Shown here piece by piece: positions 1-8,742 of a DNA stretch of 64,000 nucleotides. This DNA is from CBDDHT01 sp965227905 (GTDB lineage: Bacteria > Pseudomonadota > Alphaproteobacteria > Rhizobiales > Methyloligellaceae). A program made the translations under genes and the position numbers. Numbering within the stretch: the first letter of the stretch is position 1; each line of letters starts with the position of its first letter. The notes under the pieces are model-generated. The model did no database searches and was not told the origin of the DNA. It was given only the letters and a program-made list of their open reading frames with translations. The stretch lies in NCBI GenBank assembly GCA_965227905.1, contig OZ245780.1:5084001-5148000 (forward strand), given 5' to 3'.

Positions 1-942
1 TTCCCGTCGGCTCAGATCGGCATGGCCTCCATGGTGCTGCTGGTAATCGGGCTCTTCGTCGCCTTGAACCGAAAGATCAGCTACTCCCGTTGGCGAAACC
101 CGCACAAGATCATGGCGCTTGTTTACATATTGGTCATCGGCCATTTCATGAACGCACCAGGTGTCTTTTTTGAGCGGTTCAGCGCCTCTGGCATCCTGCT
201 CATCATTTCCGCACTCATTGGCACTGTCGCACTCGTTTACACAATGTTCGGCATGAACAAGCGCACCGCCATGCGCTTCACCATTGAGGCAGTCAACTCG
301 TTGGAGCGAGCAACGGAAGTCGTCTTGAAACCGGTTGGCGAAATGCTGGAATTCAAACCCGGTCAGTTTGCCTTCGTCGAGATTCAAGGCAAGGACTGGT
401 CGGAACCACACCCGTTCACAATCTCCAGCGCACCCGGTGAAGATCGCCTGCGCTTCACAATGAAGGTTCTTGGCGATTGGACCAGGAAGGTTCGCGAAGA
501 GCTACGGCCGGATGGTGAGGTCATTGTTCGCGGACCCTATGGACGGTTCGATGCATCGAGCACCGAATGCAGGAAGCAGGTCTGGATTGCGGGTGGTATC
601 GGCTTGACGCCATTCCTCTCCAAACTCCGTGCAATGGAAGAAGACGACGACCGTGAAATCCACTTCGCCTATGCGGCCCGCAATAAGGAAGAAGCGGTCT
701 TTCTCGACGAGCTTCAGGCAATCGCAGCGGCTCGTGACAATGTAAGTCTCTATCCTCTGTTCTCCGACGAAGGTGACTTCGCGCGCATCGATGCGGCAAA
801 GGACAGGTTGCCAGGGCAACTCAATGAGTATGAGTATTTCATCTGCGGTCCAAAACCAATGGTCGATGCACTGATGAAGGATTTGAAGAAGGAAGGCGTG
901 AAACGCAAAGCTATTCACGTCGAGGCGTTCGAGTTCAGATAA
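1..942 (+). CDS. Ferric-reductase-like membrane flavoprotein, NAD(P)H-dependent (5' partial)
   Basis: The reading frame is open from the first base, so the N-terminus lies outside the window. What remains is a membrane part (about residues 1-85, at least three hydrophobic segments with His residues in RNPHK and IGHFM that could bind haem b) followed by a ferredoxin-reductase module. The module has the FAD-contacting HPFTISSAP motif, a GGIGLTPF nucleotide-binding loop and the C-terminal CGPKPMVDAL signature. This is the arrangement of the ferric-reductase-like transmembrane family, which passes electrons from NAD(P)H through FAD and haem across the inner membrane. The real acceptor (Fe(III), oxygen or another protein) cannot be told. 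A strong terminator follows directly, so this is the last gene of its transcript. Confidence 0.85.
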   Translation, partial: FPSAQIGMASMVLLVIGLFVALNRKISYSRWRNPHKIMALVYILVIGHFMNAPGVFFERFSASGILLIISALIGTVALVYTMFGMNKRTAMRFTIEAVNSLERATEVVLKPVGEMLEFKPGQFAFVEIQGKDWSEPHPFTISSAPGEDRLRFTMKVLGDWTRKVREELRPDGEVIVRGPYGRFDASSTECRKQVWIAGGIGLTPFLSKLRAMEEDDDREIHFAYAARNKEEAVFLDELQAIAAARDNVSLYPLFSDEGDFARIDAAKDRLPGQLNEYEYFICGPKPMVDALMKDLKKEGVKRKAIHVEAFEFR

Positions 943-954
943 CAAACCTGAAAG

Positions 955-989
955 CGGCCATTGGGACGGAAATGCCCAATGGCCGTTTT
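955..989 (+). terminator. Rho-independent terminator of the ferric-reductase-like gene
   Basis: An 11-bp perfect stem (CGGCCATTGGG at 955-965 with CCCAATGGCCG at 975-985), a 9-nt loop, and TTTT at 986-989, starting 12 nt after the stop codon. The stem is GC-rich, so it should be stable. Confidence 0.9.
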
Positions 990-1158
990 GCCGGCATCGT
1001 AGATGTGAATTGTCCGATCTTCAGTTTCTCTCCAGGTCGTGGGACGTTACCGCACCAAGGTCCAATAGACGGGCACGCGCCTCCCAACCTGTGGTATGGC
1101 TGCCATCACGGTTGCTTTGCCCGCAATCCAGCATTCTTTGCTATCGGTAATGCGGGAC

Positions 1159-1635
1159 CTATTGGCAACCTTTGTTCCGCGCACAAGCCTTATCGGCCCT
1201 GTCGTAGCATGCTTGATATTGGCGGTCCGAAGAGTGGTGATTGCATTGTTGGTCCGCAATTCGCTCACATTGCGCGTACACCGGACTTGCACAAGTCGGC
1301 AGTTGCTGGGTAGTCGATGTCACCCGCCCTGACCCGCAACCCCGGCTGTCTTCCTCTGCCTTGAGGAGTTTGACGAAGTCTCGGTCATTTCGATTCATGT
1401 CATTTAAAGCCGCCTGGGCGCTTCGATGATAACAGCCTTGATTTGAGAAGTGTCTCTTCCCTTTCTGGGTCTTGAAGCAGTAACCGTGTTTGTGGAAAAA
1501 TTCATTCCGTGTCTCCCACAGCTCCTGGCAACTCATATCCGAAAAATCTTGAGCGACGGCAGGCATCACTCCGGCGAGTGTCAGAACCAAGGCACCAAAT
1601 GATGCCCAAACGATCACTTTTTTTGCTTTGATCAT
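1159..1635 (-). CDS. Secreted YARHG-domain protein
   Basis: 158 residues. The N-terminus is a Sec signal peptide (MIKAKK, then a hydrophobic stretch ending in PAVAQ). It is followed by SCQELWETRN and HKHGYCFKT, the hallmark of the YARHG domain, an extracellular module of unknown function that often accompanies peptidases and cell-wall proteins. The C-terminal half is rich in Cys (about ten), suggesting disulfide bonds in the periplasm. The ATG at 1635 was chosen because AAGGGG lies 9 nt upstream; an in-frame GTG at 1668 would put that Shine-Dalgarno inside the coding region. It stands alone, convergent with the gene before it. Function unknown. Confidence 0.8.
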   Translation of the reverse strand: MIKAKKVIVWASFGALVLTLAGVMPAVAQDFSDMSCQELWETRNEFFHKHGYCFKTQKGKRHFSNQGCYHRSAQAALNDMNRNDRDFVKLLKAEEDSRGCGSGRVTSTTQQLPTCASPVYAQCERIADQQCNHHSSDRQYQACYDRADKACARNKGCQ

Positions 1636-1924
1636 GAGACGTTTCCCCTTAGTCACTCTCTTTGTCACGGTAACGAAGAACGCAAGGGCACGCGAGTCAA
1701 ATTCGTCGCGGCAACCATACGGGACACTAAGAAGAATTCCATTTGCCGCAGCGACTTAGCTGCCATGTCAGTTCCAGGTCATACTTGGCCCTCCCGTCGA
1801 CCCCTTAGTGACGGCTGTTTCCTGACCGATAGAGGACGATAATCTATTAATTGGCTGCTTAGGCTTCAGTAGCGGTCGTCAGTATTCGAATCCCACCGGG
1901 TCTCAGAAGTGCCAGGAGAAGTCG

Positions 1925-2392
1925 TCACGCCCTCTTTGGCGGGAGCCACGGACTCGTCGGGGGCAGTTCGTGGAACGGGGTGATGCTGCACTGGTTGCCT
2001 TCGACTTCCCATCCCGCTTTGAGAGCGTTGTTTATTGCATCGAGATCCGGAGAACACTGGGCGATTTTTTTGAATTCATCCCATCGCTCATAAGCTTCGG
2101 CATCACGAAAGATGCATATTGCCTGATACACCACATCGTCTTCCCAATGGCACGTGACCCGGGTGCCGTCGGTCAGTTGCCGGATATAGGTCGGAATGCG
2201 CGTTGCACCGATCTTCTTCACAACGGGCTCTGCCATCGCGGCGGGCAGATATTCCAGAATAATCCAGGCTAGATCGCGGTCGCAGCCCTGCTCAACAAGG
2301 ACGTCCTCGACGGGGTCTTCGTCGGTGTTTCCAGTCTCGATCCACAGTTCAGCCGCTGTGCGGATCCATTTCATGAGTTCTTCCGCAGTCAT
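1925..2392 (-). CDS. Hypothetical protein, 155 aa
   Basis: A compact, acidic, soluble protein starting MTAEELMKWIRTAAELW, with a helical N-terminal half and a Pro-rich C-terminus (PPTSPWLPPKR). No family was recognised. The frame is open as far as a GTG at 2524, but the ATG at 2392 gives a more natural N-terminus and has GGACGG 7 nt upstream, so the start is a judgement. There is no signal peptide or membrane segment. The gene is isolated between a YARHG protein and an amidase, with no operon partner to suggest a role. The length of the frame and its amino-acid composition are the only support for it being real. Confidence 0.5.
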   Translation of the reverse strand: MTAEELMKWIRTAAELWIETGNTDEDPVEDVLVEQGCDRDLAWIILEYLPAAMAEPVVKKIGATRIPTYIRQLTDGTRVTCHWEDDVVYQAICIFRDAEAYERWDEFKKIAQCSPDLDAINNALKAGWEVEGNQCSITPFHELPPTSPWLPPKRA

Positions 2393-2667
2393 GCGCGTGT
2401 CCGTCCAGGTGAAGCTCGCAAGTTTCGATACTAACCGTAGCCAAAGCGCTCTGATATCGAAAGCGCAGTCGTGCTTCCGTGCAGCCGAGACTATGTTCAT
2501 CAGGTTGACTGAGCGGGTCTGCACGGCGGCAAAGGGTCAAATGCCGATGTCACCTTGGTCGGGAAGATTCGACCAGTTCCAATAGTCAGCGGACGCCCCG
2601 TGCTGGATTGACCGCTTAGACTCTTGCATCGGTCGCAGCGCGGCTTCTTCTCATTTTGGACGCAGTG

Positions 2668-4155
2668 CTAGTTTGCCGTCGGCCCTTCTCGCGACGGGTT
2701 GATGGTTTTGTCCGCCGGCGGCAGGACGCCCGCCTTGGGCACAATCGGGACGGTGGATTTCAGGGCAATGATATCTTCGAAGCAACGCGCGATCTGTAAG
2801 AGGCGGGCTTCACCGCGCGGATGACCGATGATCTGGACTCCAACCGGTCGCGCGAATTGGTCGAAACCGCAGGGCACGGCAATAGCCGGATGACCGGTCA
2901 CCGAGACCGCGCCGGTGATTGCCGAGGCACCGAGATAGTGTTCCAGTTTGCGGCCGTCTATTGTCTCGGGCATTCGCAAATTGACGTCAAAGGCCGGCGT
3001 GGAAGCACCCGCCGTGATCAAACAGTCATAGGTCTCGAAGAAAGCCGCCATCCGGCGATAGAGATCGGAGCGGGCGCGTTCGGCGCGAGCAAGATCGCGG
3101 GTTGCCTGATCGTATCCGCGCTCGGTATTCCAGATGATGTCCGGTTTGATTTGGTCGCGGTGCTCGGCGATCAGCTTGTCGTAGTTGACCGCGAAATGTT
3201 GCGAGCGCAGCGCCAGAAATGTGTCCATGATATTCCCGAGATCAGGGCTCGCTTCCTCCACGATGCTACCTGCCTCACGCAGGCGCCATGCGGCGCGGGC
3301 ACAGATTTCACGGACCTCGCGATCGACCGGGATCTGGCCTGCGAAGTCCGGCGCGAGCGCGACCCTTTTCGGCGGAACCGGATTCTTGACCGCGTCGGCA
3401 AAGGCGATGCCGGGCGCATCGAATGTCAAAGGGTCGAGTGGACAGAATCCCGCCATCGCATCGAGGAACAGCGCAACGTCGGAAACCGTGCGCGCCATCG
3501 GCCCCTGCACCGAAAGTGTCGAGAAGAGATCATCCTTGGTGCCACGCGTGACGCGGCCGGGCGAGGGTCGCAGTCCAACAACAGAGCAGTAGGTCGCTGG
3601 ACGCCGCAGGCTGCCGCCGTGGTCCGTACCATGCGCCAGCCAGATCTCGCCGGCAGCGAGGGCTGCCGCACCGCCGCCGGTAGAGCCGCCTGGTGTCAGG
3701 GCTGTATTCCATGGGTTGTGCGTGCGCCCGAAGACCTCGTTGAATGTCGAGCCGCCGGCGCCAAACTCCGGCGTGTTGGATTTCGCGATGACGATGCCGC
3801 CCTTGCGCTCAATCCGCTCCACCAGCGGATGCGATGCCTCTGGGACGTGATCGCTGAAGATCGGGGAGCCATAGGTTGTGCGCACGCCGGCGACATCGTT
3901 GAGGTCCTTGATCGCCAGCGGCAACCCGGCCAGATCGCCGGCCTCTCCACTCGCAGAAGGCTGCGTACCGGCAAGCAGCGCCTTGGCCCGGTCGCGCGCC
4001 CGATCGAGACAAAGCGTGGGGAGCGCGTTGATGGCCGGCTCGACCTCGGTAATCCGAGCCTCTGCGGCATCGATAAGATCGAGTGGCGTGATTTCTTTGG
4101 CACGTAGCCTGGTAACCGCCTCCGTCGCGGTCATCGTGATCAACTCGTCAGACAT
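2668..4155 (-). CDS. Amidase-signature-family amidase
   Basis: 495 residues, the usual length for amidase-signature enzymes (GatA, FAAH and bacterial amidases). The catalytic triad is visible: Lys83 in LAIKDLNDV, the cis-Ser158 in GGSTGGG, and the nucleophile Ser182 in GTDHGGSLRRPA. The second Ser of the usual GGSSGG is Thr here, which should be tolerated because the first Ser is the catalytic one in the family. It hydrolyses a carboxamide to acid and ammonia in the cytoplasm. A separate amidase rather than tRNA-amidotransferase subunit GatA is likely, because no gatB or gatC lies next to it. AAGGGGTGGGAA precedes the ATG. Single-gene unit; the substrate is unknown. Confidence 0.9.
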   Translation of the reverse strand: MSDELITMTATEAVTRLRAKEITPLDLIDAAEARITEVEPAINALPTLCLDRARDRAKALLAGTQPSASGEAGDLAGLPLAIKDLNDVAGVRTTYGSPIFSDHVPEASHPLVERIERKGGIVIAKSNTPEFGAGGSTFNEVFGRTHNPWNTALTPGGSTGGGAAALAAGEIWLAHGTDHGGSLRRPATYCSVVGLRPSPGRVTRGTKDDLFSTLSVQGPMARTVSDVALFLDAMAGFCPLDPLTFDAPGIAFADAVKNPVPPKRVALAPDFAGQIPVDREVREICARAAWRLREAGSIVEEASPDLGNIMDTFLALRSQHFAVNYDKLIAEHRDQIKPDIIWNTERGYDQATRDLARAERARSDLYRRMAAFFETYDCLITAGASTPAFDVNLRMPETIDGRKLEHYLGASAITGAVSVTGHPAIAVPCGFDQFARPVGVQIIGHPRGEARLLQIARCFEDIIALKSTVPIVPKAGVLPPADKTINPSREGPTAN

Positions 4156-4332
4156 TTCCCACCCCTTGCAGACCGCCTATGAACCGCATTCAATCCCTAC
4201 CAATCAGGTGGGGCCGGTCAACTGCGCAGATCGACTCCCCCATTGAGAGAGCGCTCGCACCACAGGATCAGAACCACCGTCTCGGTCCAGTACGATCGAC
4301 TGTTGCGGCGGCGACCGCTCGACCGACATCCA

Positions 4333-4875
4333 TCAGCACGCCTCCGATGTGCCTGTGATCCAGAAAGAATGGGCGCGCCCGGTCCCCGAGCACTTCTCAT
4401 TTACCACAGCCTCGTTACCGACCTTCACACTGTCGACCCGAACGCACTCACCGGGACGAACTCGCGTCAACTGCTTTCCATCCAGCCGTGCCTTGTTAAG
4501 GCCGAGTGCTGGCCCCCCTGAAGTCGCGGGCCATTCGAGCAAGTCACCTTTGAGCCGCTTTCGGACTGCCTTGCGAAGAGCCTCGGGCTCCGTCGGCGCA
4601 TCCACGCCGCCGATCTTGATTTGCTCGCCGACGAACATGGGATGGCTCCAGCGATTGTCTGGCGTTCGGCTCGTTCCCTCGCAAACACCGGCGAGATAGA
4701 AATAGGTCGCTGGCGCTTCCGTCGGAAACAAGGTCTGCTGCGCAGCCACTGCGGCGGCGCCGATCGCTGCCGCCCCGATGATGATATTGCGGACATTGTG
4801 GAGAAAGTTCCCGGCCCGTTCGGCCCCGCGTTCGATCCGGGTTTCGTTGTTCGGTCCGGGTTTTTTGGCAAACAT
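4333..4875 (-). CDS. Hypothetical single-pass membrane protein
   Basis: 180 residues. A short basic N-terminus (MFAKKPGPN) precedes one hydrophobic Ala/Ile/Gly-rich helix at about residues 30-45, then a soluble region with four Cys that may lie in the periplasm. The ATG at 4875 was chosen because GGGGAGG ends 9 nt upstream; an in-frame GTG at 4893 would use up that site. No known domain was recognised. The gene runs opposite to the small ORF at 5.1 kb and has no clear operon partner. The good ribosome-binding site and balanced composition favour a real gene. Confidence 0.6.
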   Translation of the reverse strand: MFAKKPGPNNETRIERGAERAGNFLHNVRNIIIGAAAIGAAAVAAQQTLFPTEAPATYFYLAGVCEGTSRTPDNRWSHPMFVGEQIKIGGVDAPTEPEALRKAVRKRLKGDLLEWPATSGGPALGLNKARLDGKQLTRVRPGECVRVDSVKVGNEAVVNEKCSGTGRAHSFWITGTSEAC

Positions 4876-5081
4876 CGGGTCAGGCCTCCCCACTCATGCG
4901 GCTTCGGACGATCGGCGCGCTCAGGTGCCGCAGTCGTAATCACCGTGAATGACAGCACGCGTTTTCTCAACACCGAAGTGCGAAAAAGGCGCCAGCGCTC
5001 TTAACCTCAATCTTGCAATGCGCTGGCAGGCACGCCGAACAGCGCTACTTTTCTCCCCATTGGCCTCAACGGACCATCTCG

Positions 5082-5183
5082 ATGAAGAAAAAACCGCCAT
5101 TGCTCGGCACGAAGATCGCGATCTGGGTCTTGATCACCCTTGCCGCGTTTTTCGCCGCGAAGCTGCTGCTTCACTACAACTGA
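5082..5183 (+). CDS. Possible 33-residue membrane microprotein
   Basis: An ATG at 5082 opens a 33-codon frame that starts MKKKPPLLGTK and continues as an uninterrupted hydrophobic helix (about residues 11-29: AIWVLITLAAFFAAKLLL), ending HYN. A positively charged start followed by a single transmembrane segment is typical of bacterial small membrane proteins. Only a weak purine stretch (ACGGACC) lies upstream, and the product is too short to classify. The stop is 12 nt from the stop of the convergent GST gene. Confidence 0.4.
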   Translation: MKKKPPLLGTKIAIWVLITLAAFFAAKLLLHYN

Positions 5184-5195
5184 CGCATTTCCGCG

Positions 5196-5813
5196 CTAGC
5201 CCTTCCACTGCGTCTCGGCGAAGGCCGGCAGTTCGTTGCAGCGTTTCGACAAGCCTGCCAATGCAGGATAGGCATCGCCTTCCAGGACGTGCGGCCCGAC
5301 CATGGTGATGAAATCGAAGGCGACGGTGGCATCGATATCGGCCAGTGTCATGTGGGCCCCATGCACCCAATTGCCGTTCTCCGCAATCCAACCATCAAGC
5401 GCCGCCAGCGCCGTGCCGGTCTGGTCGTCGCAATGGTCGACCCAGTCCTGATATGTTTTCTCCGCCGGCCGCCGGTCACGCTCATAGTAGGAGGTGACGG
5501 CCTTTTCCATGGCACCGACCGCAACGATCGAGGCGCGTCGGACCGCACGGCGCTCGGCCCCCGATGCGGCCATGAGACTGTTCTCCGGGTCGCCCACTTC
5601 CAGGGCATAGTCGATGATCGTGTGGCTATCGACGATGGCCTCATTACCGTCGATGATCAGCGACGGAACGCGGCCAATCGGATTGATCCGTCGGATCTCC
5701 TCGCCGTCGTCGAGAACGGATAGTGCTTTTTGTTCGAATTCCAAACCGAGCGTTTTCAGAACGACGGCGGAACGGCGGACGAATGGCGAGAGGTATCTGC
5801 CGATGAGGATCAT
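5196..5813 (-). CDS. Glutathione S-transferase family protein
   Basis: 205 residues, normal for cytosolic GSTs. The thioredoxin-like N-terminal domain (residues 1-80) starts MILIGRYLSPFVRRSAV and contains the cis-Pro loop GRVPSLIID and the glutathione-contacting DSHTIIDY. The C-terminal all-helical domain carries the typical MTLADIDATVAFDF. The likely catalytic residue is Ser9 in the YLSPF motif, as in alphaproteobacterial GSTs. The ATG at 5813 follows GGAAGGGAACATC; the longer upstream frame has no supporting site. It probably acts in detoxification or glutathione-dependent reduction in the cytoplasm; the substrate is unknown. Confidence 0.88.
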   Translation of the reverse strand: MILIGRYLSPFVRRSAVVLKTLGLEFEQKALSVLDDGEEIRRINPIGRVPSLIIDGNEAIVDSHTIIDYALEVGDPENSLMAASGAERRAVRRASIVAVGAMEKAVTSYYERDRRPAEKTYQDWVDHCDDQTGTALAALDGWIAENGNWVHGAHMTLADIDATVAFDFITMVGPHVLEGDAYPALAGLSKRCNELPAFAETQWKG

Positions 5814-5962
5814 GATGTTCCCTTCCGATGTGCGTGGCGTTTGAGAGTTGTCATGAACGTTCTGTTGAGGCTGTGCAAGTGAGCGGTTCGGACAAGTGTT
5901 TTTTGCGTCGTCTTGTCGGATCTGGCGAGCGCCGCCATAGCAAATGCAGAGGGCTAGCATGG

Positions 5963-6064
5963 ATACCCGGATCAAGTCCGGGTATGACGATGTCGGTTAT
6001 GACGCTTAGAATAGTCGACGCTCTTCCCCTCTCGTCATTACCGGACTTGATCCAGCAATCCAGG
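5963..6064. repeat. Pair of oppositely oriented CCGGACTTGATCC palindromic elements
   Basis: A perfect inverted repeat ATACCCGGA-TCAAG-TCCGGGTAT lies at 5963-5985. A second, imperfect copy in the opposite orientation (TTACCGGACTTGATCCAGCAATCCA) lies at about 6038-6063. The same core recurs at 6694, 6753, 7001 and 7060, with a variant at 61243. Elements like this are widely repeated between genes in alphaproteobacteria. They fill the gap between the divergent GST gene and the secreted-protein gene at 6096. Confidence 0.75.
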
Positions 6065-6095
6065 CGGCTTCCCTAGCCGGTTCGGAGAAACAGCG

Positions 6096-6512
6096 ATGAT
6101 GAACCGCCAATGGTTGCTTGCGATTGTCCTTGCGGTCCTCACGCCGTCGACAGGCATGCGCACAGCGATTGCCGCAGATCAGCGCTTCACCGTGACCTGC
6201 AAGGGCACCTTTGCGACCGGACGTCCGACCAAGCCGCCAACCACCGAGAAAACCTTTTCCGGAACGCTCACCATCGACCTTGTCGCCAAGAAATGGGCCT
6301 GGGTGCACAAGCCGGGCAAGACCAAAGCGATCGCAGAAATCGAAGGCACGACAATCACGCTCGAGACCTTCTATTCGGAGCGAAATCGCTGGAGTCAGGT
6401 TCAGTTTCTGGAGCTGGAACCGCTCGCATACTCAGCCTGGAGACAGGGACATCAACTGTCGACCTGGGTAAACGCGCCTTGCGAGAAGGTCGCATTCGTT
6501 CCTCTTCCCTGA
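6096..6512 (+). CDS. Secreted hypothetical protein
   Basis: 138 residues with a clear Sec signal peptide (MMNRQWLLAIVLAVLTP, cleavage near AIAA-DQ). The mature part of about 110 residues is rich in Thr and beta-branched residues and holds two Cys (CKGTF and APCEK) near its ends that could form a disulfide. This suggests a small periplasmic beta-protein. GGAGAAACAGCG precedes the ATG. No domain was recognised. It is followed by the 307-bp duplicated non-coding block rather than a partner gene. Confidence 0.65.
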   Translation: MMNRQWLLAIVLAVLTPSTGMRTAIAADQRFTVTCKGTFATGRPTKPPTTEKTFSGTLTIDLVAKKWAWVHKPGKTKAIAEIEGTTITLETFYSERNRWSQVQFLELEPLAYSAWRQGHQLSTWVNAPCEKVAFVPLP

Positions 6513-7101
6513 AGCCGACACCAACTGCATTGACCGGCATCGGTGACTCACCGAGACTCTGCCGTGGGGAATGCCCATTTGGCGCGTGCGAGTAGGGGGC
6601 TGAATGGGAATTCGAGGGACAACCCCATGCAAAGGGGAAAATGGAGCCAGCACACCCTTCCGTGCCGGCAGCATGCCACCACGCACAATCAACGTCCCGG
6701 ACTTGATCCGGGACCCAGGGCTGCAGAGCAGATACCGAGCGTTTCGCCCTGGGCCCCGGATCAAGTCCGGGGCGTTACGGGTGTTGAAGACGGCTCAGTC
6801 CCTCAGCCTCAGATCCAGCAGCAGCGTGCGCGGCTGTACGCCGACATCAGTGACTCACCGAGACTCTGCCGCGGGGAATGCCCATTTGGCGCGTGCGAGT
6901 GGGGGGCTGAACGGGAATTCGAGGAACAACCCCGTGCAAAGGGGAAATTGGAGCCGCCATACCCTTCCGTGCCGGCAGCACGCGAACATGCACAATCAAC
7001 GTCCCGGACTTGATCCGGGACCCAGGGCTACAAAGCGGATACCGAGCGTTTCGCCCTGGGCCCCGGATCAAGTCCGGGGCGTTGCTGGTGTTGAAGACGG
7101 T
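6513..7101. repeat. Gene-free stretch made of two tandem copies of a 307-bp unit
   Basis: No convincing gene is seen. Two near-identical blocks lie head to tail with a constant offset of 307 bp: GTGACTCACCGAGACTCTGCC at 6543 and 6850; GTCCCGGACTTGATCCGGGAC at 6694 and 7001; GCCCCGGATCAAGTCCGGGGC at 6753 and 7060. Each unit contains an 80-bp palindromic structure that could end transcription of the gene on the minus strand. The second unit runs into the last codons of the sulfatase gene, and the first carries a diverged copy of those codons. Apparent reading frames through this block are by-products of the repeat. Confidence 0.85.
6795..6839 (-). pseudogene. Remnant of a second sulfatase 3' end
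   Basis: Read on the minus strand, this segment encodes QPRTLLLDLRLRD and a stop, closely matching the true sulfatase ending TPRTLPLAVDLRPKD and a stop. Its stop codon (6795-6797) is exactly 307 bp from the real one (7102-7104). It differs by several substitutions and a short deletion, so it is not a recent copy. Only about 15 codons survive before the next repeat unit begins. Confidence 0.6.
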
Positions 7102-8691
7102 TCAGTCCTTCGGCCTGAGATCCACCGCCAGCGGCAGCGTACGTGGCGTATCGGCCGGCTTCGGTTCCACGAACGGGAAACGTTTGCGTGCCTTCGTCAG
7201 CACCGTACTCGGGTCTACCGCACCGCGCACATAAGCTCTCGTCGCATCCACGAAGGGCTGATAGTCCCATCCCGTCCACTCGCCCTTGAGAAGCGCCTGT
7301 TGGACAAAAAGCCGACGTTTCTGGCTTTGCAAGACGCGCTGCTCGATACCGTCATAATCCCAGCGCTCATCAATCGTCGCGCGCATCTTCGCCGCACGGT
7401 CGGCATGGGCCGGGTCTTCGGCGAGGTTGGTCAACTCGCCCGGGTCATTGTCGAGATCGAACATCATGGGCGGGTCGGTGCGGCAGTGGACATATTTGAA
7501 GCCGTCCTGGCGCAACATCATGCAGGGGGCATAGGTGCCCTCGCCGGTATACTCCATCATGACATCATCGGCGCGCGGTGTGCCGCCTGTAAGCTCGTTC
7601 ATGAGGCTGATGCCGGCAATGGGTTCGGCCAGTTCCGGTTTATTGTCCGGTGCGGCGATGTCGAGGAATGTCGGCAGGAAGTCCAGCAGCGAGACGCCGG
7701 TGGTAACGTTCGCGCCCTTCTGCACGTCCGGACCGGAGATGACCATCGGCACTTTGACGGACCACTCATAGGGGTTGAACTTGAACCACATGCCGCGCTC
7801 GCCGAGCATCTCGCCATGGTCGGAGGTGAAGATGACATAGGTGTTGTCGGCGAAGCCGCAGTCTTCCAGCGCCGTCATAATACGCCCGACGAGGCTGTCG
7901 AGATAGGAGATCATGCCGTAATAGGCGTGGCGCGAGTCGCGGATATTCTGCTCCGTCACATCGTGCTCGTCCTGGCGGATCGTATAATAGTAGCGCTGCG
8001 ACCAGGGATCCCGCTCTTCCACCGGAATGTGCGGCACGGACGGCATGTTGATGGCGTCGCTATCATAGAGATCCCAGAATTGCTGCTGAGTGACGAACGG
8101 GTTGTGCGGATGGGTGAAGGACGCCATCAGCATGAAGGGGCGCTCGTCCGGCGAGCGGGCATAATCGTAGAGCTTCTGGACAGCCTGGTAGCAGACGTCT
8201 TCGTCGTAATCGATTTGCAGGCCGCGCTTGCAGATGCCGGCATCCGTAATGTTGATCATCGACATGCGCGACGGGGAGTACGGATCCTCCTGCTGGGTCC
8301 AGTCCGCCGCCCAGCCATAGTCGGAGGGGTAAACGTCGGTCGTCAGACGCTCTTCGAAACCGTGCAACTGGTCGCCGCCGACAAAATGCATCTTGCCGGA
8401 CAGGCATGTCTGATAGCCGAGAAACCGCAGATAGTGCGCGAAGGTCGGGTGGGAGGAGAGAAACTCGCCGCCATTGTCGAAATTGCCGACCGTGGACGAC
8501 ATCTGCCCCGTCAGCATCGAGGCACGGCTCGGCCCGCACACGGGATTGTTGCAATAGGAATTCTGAAAGGTGACGCCGTTCTCCGCAATCCGGCTGACAT
8601 GCGGCGTCTGCACGATCGTGTTGCCATACATGGGCATGGCCGGTCCGGCCAATTGGTCGGCCTGAATGAGAAGAATATTCGGTCGCGACAT
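7102..8691 (-). CDS. Sulfatase (choline-sulfatase-like, FGly type)
   Basis: 529 residues. The type I sulfatase signature is present at Cys52 in VCGPSRASMLTG; this Cys is converted to the catalytic formylglycine. The N-terminal metal site reads LLIQADQ, as in choline sulfatases where the second Asp is Gln. A second metal-site block is FTSDHGEMLGERGMW. The enzyme cleaves a sulfate ester to give inorganic sulfate; the substrate is not determined. The ATG at 8691 follows GGAGAGACGCC. There is no signal peptide, so it should be cytoplasmic, again like choline sulfatase. It is downstream of the epimerase gene on the same strand, separated by a large hairpin, so joint transcription is doubtful. Confidence 0.9.
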   Translation of the reverse strand: MSRPNILLIQADQLAGPAMPMYGNTIVQTPHVSRIAENGVTFQNSYCNNPVCGPSRASMLTGQMSSTVGNFDNGGEFLSSHPTFAHYLRFLGYQTCLSGKMHFVGGDQLHGFEERLTTDVYPSDYGWAADWTQQEDPYSPSRMSMINITDAGICKRGLQIDYDEDVCYQAVQKLYDYARSPDERPFMLMASFTHPHNPFVTQQQFWDLYDSDAINMPSVPHIPVEERDPWSQRYYYTIRQDEHDVTEQNIRDSRHAYYGMISYLDSLVGRIMTALEDCGFADNTYVIFTSDHGEMLGERGMWFKFNPYEWSVKVPMVISGPDVQKGANVTTGVSLLDFLPTFLDIAAPDNKPELAEPIAGISLMNELTGGTPRADDVMMEYTGEGTYAPCMMLRQDGFKYVHCRTDPPMMFDLDNDPGELTNLAEDPAHADRAAKMRATIDERWDYDGIEQRVLQSQKRRLFVQQALLKGEWTGWDYQPFVDATRAYVRGAVDPSTVLTKARKRFPFVEPKPADTPRTLPLAVDLRPKD

Positions 8692-8742
8692 GGCGTCTCT
8701 CCGGTTATTGGTTTTGCGTTGAGTCGATGCTGCAGAGCCAAG

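Noticed and set aside
2821..4107. A 428-codon open frame on the plus strand.
   Set aside because: Antisense shadow of the amidase gene, whose catalytic triad is intact.
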